Shown piece after piece: positions 61,981 through 64,000 of a stretch of 64,000 nucleotides of DNA. The position numbers and the translations under genes are program-made. The first letter of the stretch is position 1; the number at the start of each line of letters is the position of its first letter. This stretch comes from Vibrio gallicus (GTDB lineage: Bacteria; Pseudomonadota; Gammaproteobacteria; Enterobacterales; Vibrionaceae), in contig NZ_AP024871.1 in the NCBI RefSeq assembly GCF_024346875.1, positions 620,001-684,000 of the forward strand, given 5' to 3'. Under the pieces are notes generated by a model. It was not told the origin of the DNA, ran no database searches, and saw only the letters and a program-made list of their open reading frames with translations.

Positions 61981-62000
61981 CGATATGTTACAATGTATCG
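61981..62000. promoter_or_regulatory. Candidate Zur (zinc) operator of the metal ABC operon
   Basis: CGATATGTTACAATGTATCG is an imperfect palindrome with CGATA/TATCG arms and a central TGTTACA that resembles gamma-proteobacterial Zur boxes (TGTTATA-type). It lies 22 bp before the first ORF of a metal importer operon. Fur or MntR cannot be excluded. Confidence 0.42.
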
Positions 62001-62021
62001 CAAATAGAGGTAAGAAGTTTT

Positions 62022-62159
62022 ATGACCAATCAATTAAGGCGTAGTGATTACTATGCTAAGTATCTAATATCTATGTCAGCCCTTGCGCGTGTCGGCTTTT
62101 CAAGCTTGATACTACTTGTTTTATGGCTTGGCATCCGTTGGGCGGTCTCTCTGCCATGA
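62022..62159 (+). CDS. 45-residue single-helix membrane ORF coupled to the metal ABC ATPase
   Basis: ATG 62022 follows GAGGTAAG at suitable spacing. The 45 codons start MTNQLRRSDYYAKYL, then one hydrophobic helix (about residues 24-44, VGFSSLILLVLWLGIRW), and end in TGA at 62157-62159. The ATG of the ATPase gene (62156) overlaps that stop as ATGA, so the two are translationally coupled. It could be a small accessory subunit of the transporter, or simply a leader whose translation sets ATPase expression. I recognise no family. Confidence 0.6.
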   Translation: MTNQLRRSDYYAKYLISMSALARVGFSSLILLVLWLGIRWAVSLP

Positions 62160-62821
62160 TATCAGTTACTAATTTAGTTGTTGGCTACCAAAATAACCCT
62201 ATCCCTTACACGATATCTGGTGATATTAAGAAAGGGGATCTGACCGCTATTATTGGCCCCAATGGGGTTGGAAAAACCACATTGCTAAAGACATTGTGTA
62301 GCCTTATTCCGTCGATATCGGGTGAGATCGATTGGAAGAACGAATGCCAAAGAGATATTGCTTGGTTGCCCCAACATTCTAATATTGATAGGGACTTTCC
62401 TATCAACGTATTCGAAGTTGTTTCTATGGGATGTTGGCCGCGTAAGAGCATTATGGGAAGGTTATCTAAAAAAGATATAGCACGAGTCTATTTCGCTTTA
62501 GAGCAGACGGGAATTACAGACCTAGCAAAGAAAAGCATTAGTCTTTTATCTGGCGGTCAGTTTCAACGCATGCTGTTTGCGCGAATGTTGGTGCAAGATG
62601 CCTCGATAATGCTGATGGATGAACCATTTACAGGTATTGACCAAGAAACTCAGAAAATATTACTGCAACTTATTGTTGAACTCCATCAACAAGGAAAAAC
62701 TATCGCCGCAGTACTGCATGATAAAGACTTGGTAGATCATTATTTTTCAAACATTATTCAATTTGAAACTAATAAGGTTAGTTTTTATAAGAATAAAAAT
62801 TTAGGCAAGGTTATCGGGTAA
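62156..62821 (+). CDS. Metal (zinc/manganese-type) ABC importer ATP-binding protein
   Basis: Start chosen at ATG 62156, overlapping the small ORF stop; an in-frame ATG at 62123 would lie inside that ORF. 221 residues. Walker A GPNGVGKTTLLKTL, Q-loop WLPQHSNID, signature LLSGGQFQRMLFARM, Walker B IMLMDEPFTGID, switch His AAVLHDKD. The Q-loop and FPINVFEVVSMG match ZnuC/MntB-type ATPases of the manganese/zinc/iron chelate family. The permease gene starts 2 bp after its stop. Confidence 0.92.
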   Translation: MISVTNLVVGYQNNPIPYTISGDIKKGDLTAIIGPNGVGKTTLLKTLCSLIPSISGEIDWKNECQRDIAWLPQHSNIDRDFPINVFEVVSMGCWPRKSIMGRLSKKDIARVYFALEQTGITDLAKKSISLLSGGQFQRMLFARMLVQDASIMLMDEPFTGIDQETQKILLQLIVELHQQGKTIAAVLHDKDLVDHYFSNIIQFETNKVSFYKNKNLGKVIG

Positions 62822-62823
62822 TA

Positions 62824-63666
62824 ATGTCTATTCATATATTTGATGCATATCTCCAATTTGGCTTTATGCGACGCTCGTTATTAGCTTGCATAATACTATC
62901 ATTTAGCTTGCCACCTTTAGGTATTTTCCTACTGTTAAGACGCATGAGTTTGGTTGGTGATGCGTTGTCGCATGCTGTATTACCAGGCGTTGCAATAGGG
63001 TACTTAGTTTCTGGTATGTCCTTGCTTTCTATGGGATTAGGTGGTTTTTTTGCAGGGCTGTTTATTGCCTTAGCCTCTAGTTGGATCAGTAGCAGGGCTA
63101 AGCTAAATGAGGATTCAACCTTTGCAGGTCTATATCTTGGTTCTCTAGCGTTAGGGGTTGTTTTAGTCTCTTTGCGTAAGAACAGCATTGACCTTATCCA
63201 CTTATTATTTGGTTCGTTATTAGCCGTCGACAATAGCGCACTCATATTTATTGGTGTAGTGGTGACTATTACACTTTTAATACTCGCTGTTTTTTACCGC
63301 GCAATTGTATATGAGTCATTTAACGCCAGTTTTTTCTCTATTTACTCTAGTCGCTATTCAATGTGGATACATGCATTGTTTATGGGGTTAGTGGTATTAA
63401 ACCTTATTGCCGGATTTCAAGTGCTAGGCACCTTGATGTCGGTTGGTTTGATGATGTTGCCCGCAATATCATCTCGATGCTGGACGGATAGATTACCTAG
63501 CATGATTGGGATATCGATTACATTCGGGGTTATTAGCTCATTGCTTGGCTTGGCCTGGTCGTGGTATCAGTCAATTCCAGCAGGGCCCGCAATAATATTA
63601 GTTGCAACACTTATTTTTCTACTGTCTATTTTCTTTGGAAGTAAAAAGGGAATATTTAGACAATAA
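62824..63666 (+). CDS. Metal ABC importer permease (ZnuB/MntC-like, ABC-3 family)
   Basis: 280 residues and about eight hydrophobic helices. ABC-3 signatures: FLLLRRMSLVGDALSHAVLPGVAIGYL, ISSRAKLNEDSTFAGLYLGSLALG, LLFGSLLAVD, FQVLGTLMSVGLMMLPAISSR. It forms the membrane channel for Zn2+ or Mn2+. The gene lies between the ATPase (2 bp before) and the binding protein (19 bp after). Which metal cannot be settled from the permease. Confidence 0.92.
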   Translation: MSIHIFDAYLQFGFMRRSLLACIILSFSLPPLGIFLLLRRMSLVGDALSHAVLPGVAIGYLVSGMSLLSMGLGGFFAGLFIALASSWISSRAKLNEDSTFAGLYLGSLALGVVLVSLRKNSIDLIHLLFGSLLAVDNSALIFIGVVVTITLLILAVFYRAIVYESFNASFFSIYSSRYSMWIHALFMGLVVLNLIAGFQVLGTLMSVGLMMLPAISSRCWTDRLPSMIGISITFGVISSLLGLAWSWYQSIPAGPAIILVATLIFLLSIFFGSKKGIFRQ

Positions 63667-63685
63667 CTTTATTTAGGATGACATT

Positions 63686-64000
63686 ATGAAAGCCCTTAAA
63701 TTAGCCGGTGTGACGTTTGCGTTAGTATCAAGTAGTGCCGCTATGGCTGGCACTGTAAATGCTGTAGCTAGCTTCTCTATTTTAGGCGATATTGTGCAGC
63801 AAGTTGGTGGTGAGCACGTTCAAGTAACGACACTCATTGCCCCAGGAAGTGATGCGCACGCTTTTTCTCCTACGCCGCAAGACAGCGTTACCCTTAATAA
63901 AGCAGATGTAGTATTTGTGAGCGGGTTAGGGCTTGAAGGTTGGCAGGATCGTTTAGTAAAAGCATCGGGTTATAAGGGTGAGGTTATTACTGCATCGACT
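63686..64000 (+). CDS. Metal ABC importer substrate-binding protein (ZnuA/TroA-like), 3' end beyond the window
   Basis: 105 codons are visible. ATG 63686 follows AGGATG-rich sequence. Signal peptide MKALKLAGVTFALVSSSAAMA, then the cluster A-I binding-protein pattern: VNAVASFSILGDIVQQVGGEHVQVTTLIAPGSDAHAFSPTPQD, where the His after GSDA is the first metal ligand of the family. VVFVSGLGLEGWQDRLV follows. The His-rich loop that marks zinc-specific ZnuA would come later and is not in view. Last visible gene of the operon. Confidence 0.9.
   Translation, partial: MKALKLAGVTFALVSSSAAMAGTVNAVASFSILGDIVQQVGGEHVQVTTLIAPGSDAHAFSPTPQDSVTLNKADVVFVSGLGLEGWQDRLVKASGYKGEVITAST

Overview
The window reads as chromosomal DNA of a Vibrio or close relative (Vibrionaceae). 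The reasons are: a FadR of 279 residues, the long form with an insertion that I know from Vibrio; a secreted chitobiase close to gltX; the order tig-clpP-clpX-lon-hupB-ppiD-comEA; a rhombosortase beside a DTW-domain gene; and divergent nhaB/fadR. Coding is dense, with moderate GC, and no prophage, integron, CRISPR array or rRNA operon is visible.

Layout. 1-4.5 kb: 3' end of ushA, ybaK, rluF-smrA, one tRNA-Pro(UGG), a GNAT enzyme and a GreA/B-like protein. 4.7-10.6 kb: chitobiase, a long non-coding gap, a general porin, a DUF2057 protein and a small lipoprotein. 10.7-13.3 kb: a DUF2797 protein divergent from gltX. 13.4-21.2 kb: signalling block with a very large EvgS-like hybrid kinase broken by a frameshift, an HD-GYP response regulator and a convergent GGDEF enzyme. 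21.7-30.6 kb: trigger factor, ClpP, ClpX, Lon, HU-beta, PpiD and ComEA. 30.6-35 kb: rhombosortase, DTW protein, dGTPase, YfbR, AlaA. 35.2-41.4 kb: menaquinone cluster menF-menD-menH-menC-menE, in which menH carries an in-frame amber stop and menB, normally between menH and menC, is absent. 41.5-48.1 kb: a small membrane protein, a YeiH-type exporter, a Tim44-like protein, pta, ackA, yfbV. 48.4-51.2 kb: a three-gene ABC importer. 51.25-53.02 kb: an IS200/IS605-type element with intact tnpB and nonsense-mutated tnpA, joined directly to the middle of malZ. 54.2-61.7 kb: dusC, a SEC-C protein, dsbB, nhaB, fadR and two unrecognised exported proteins. 62-64 kb: a metal (probably zinc) ABC importer with a 45-codon membrane ORF translationally coupled to its ATPase gene.

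How it works together. Most genes are conserved housekeeping. The most unusual feature is local decay: four genes (hybrid kinase, menH, tnpA, malZ) carry a frameshift, nonsense change or truncation, and menB is missing. The best-resolved case is the IS200/IS605 element. Both it and a 55-bp solo copy of its ends lie directly after TTTAT, and restoring TTTAT in front of the right flank rebuilds the conserved Leu-Tyr-Leu-Asn-Pro motif of MalZ. This fixes the element boundaries and suggests that recombination between two copies removed the 5' part of malZ. All homology statements come from reading the sequence and recalled knowledge; no database search was run.
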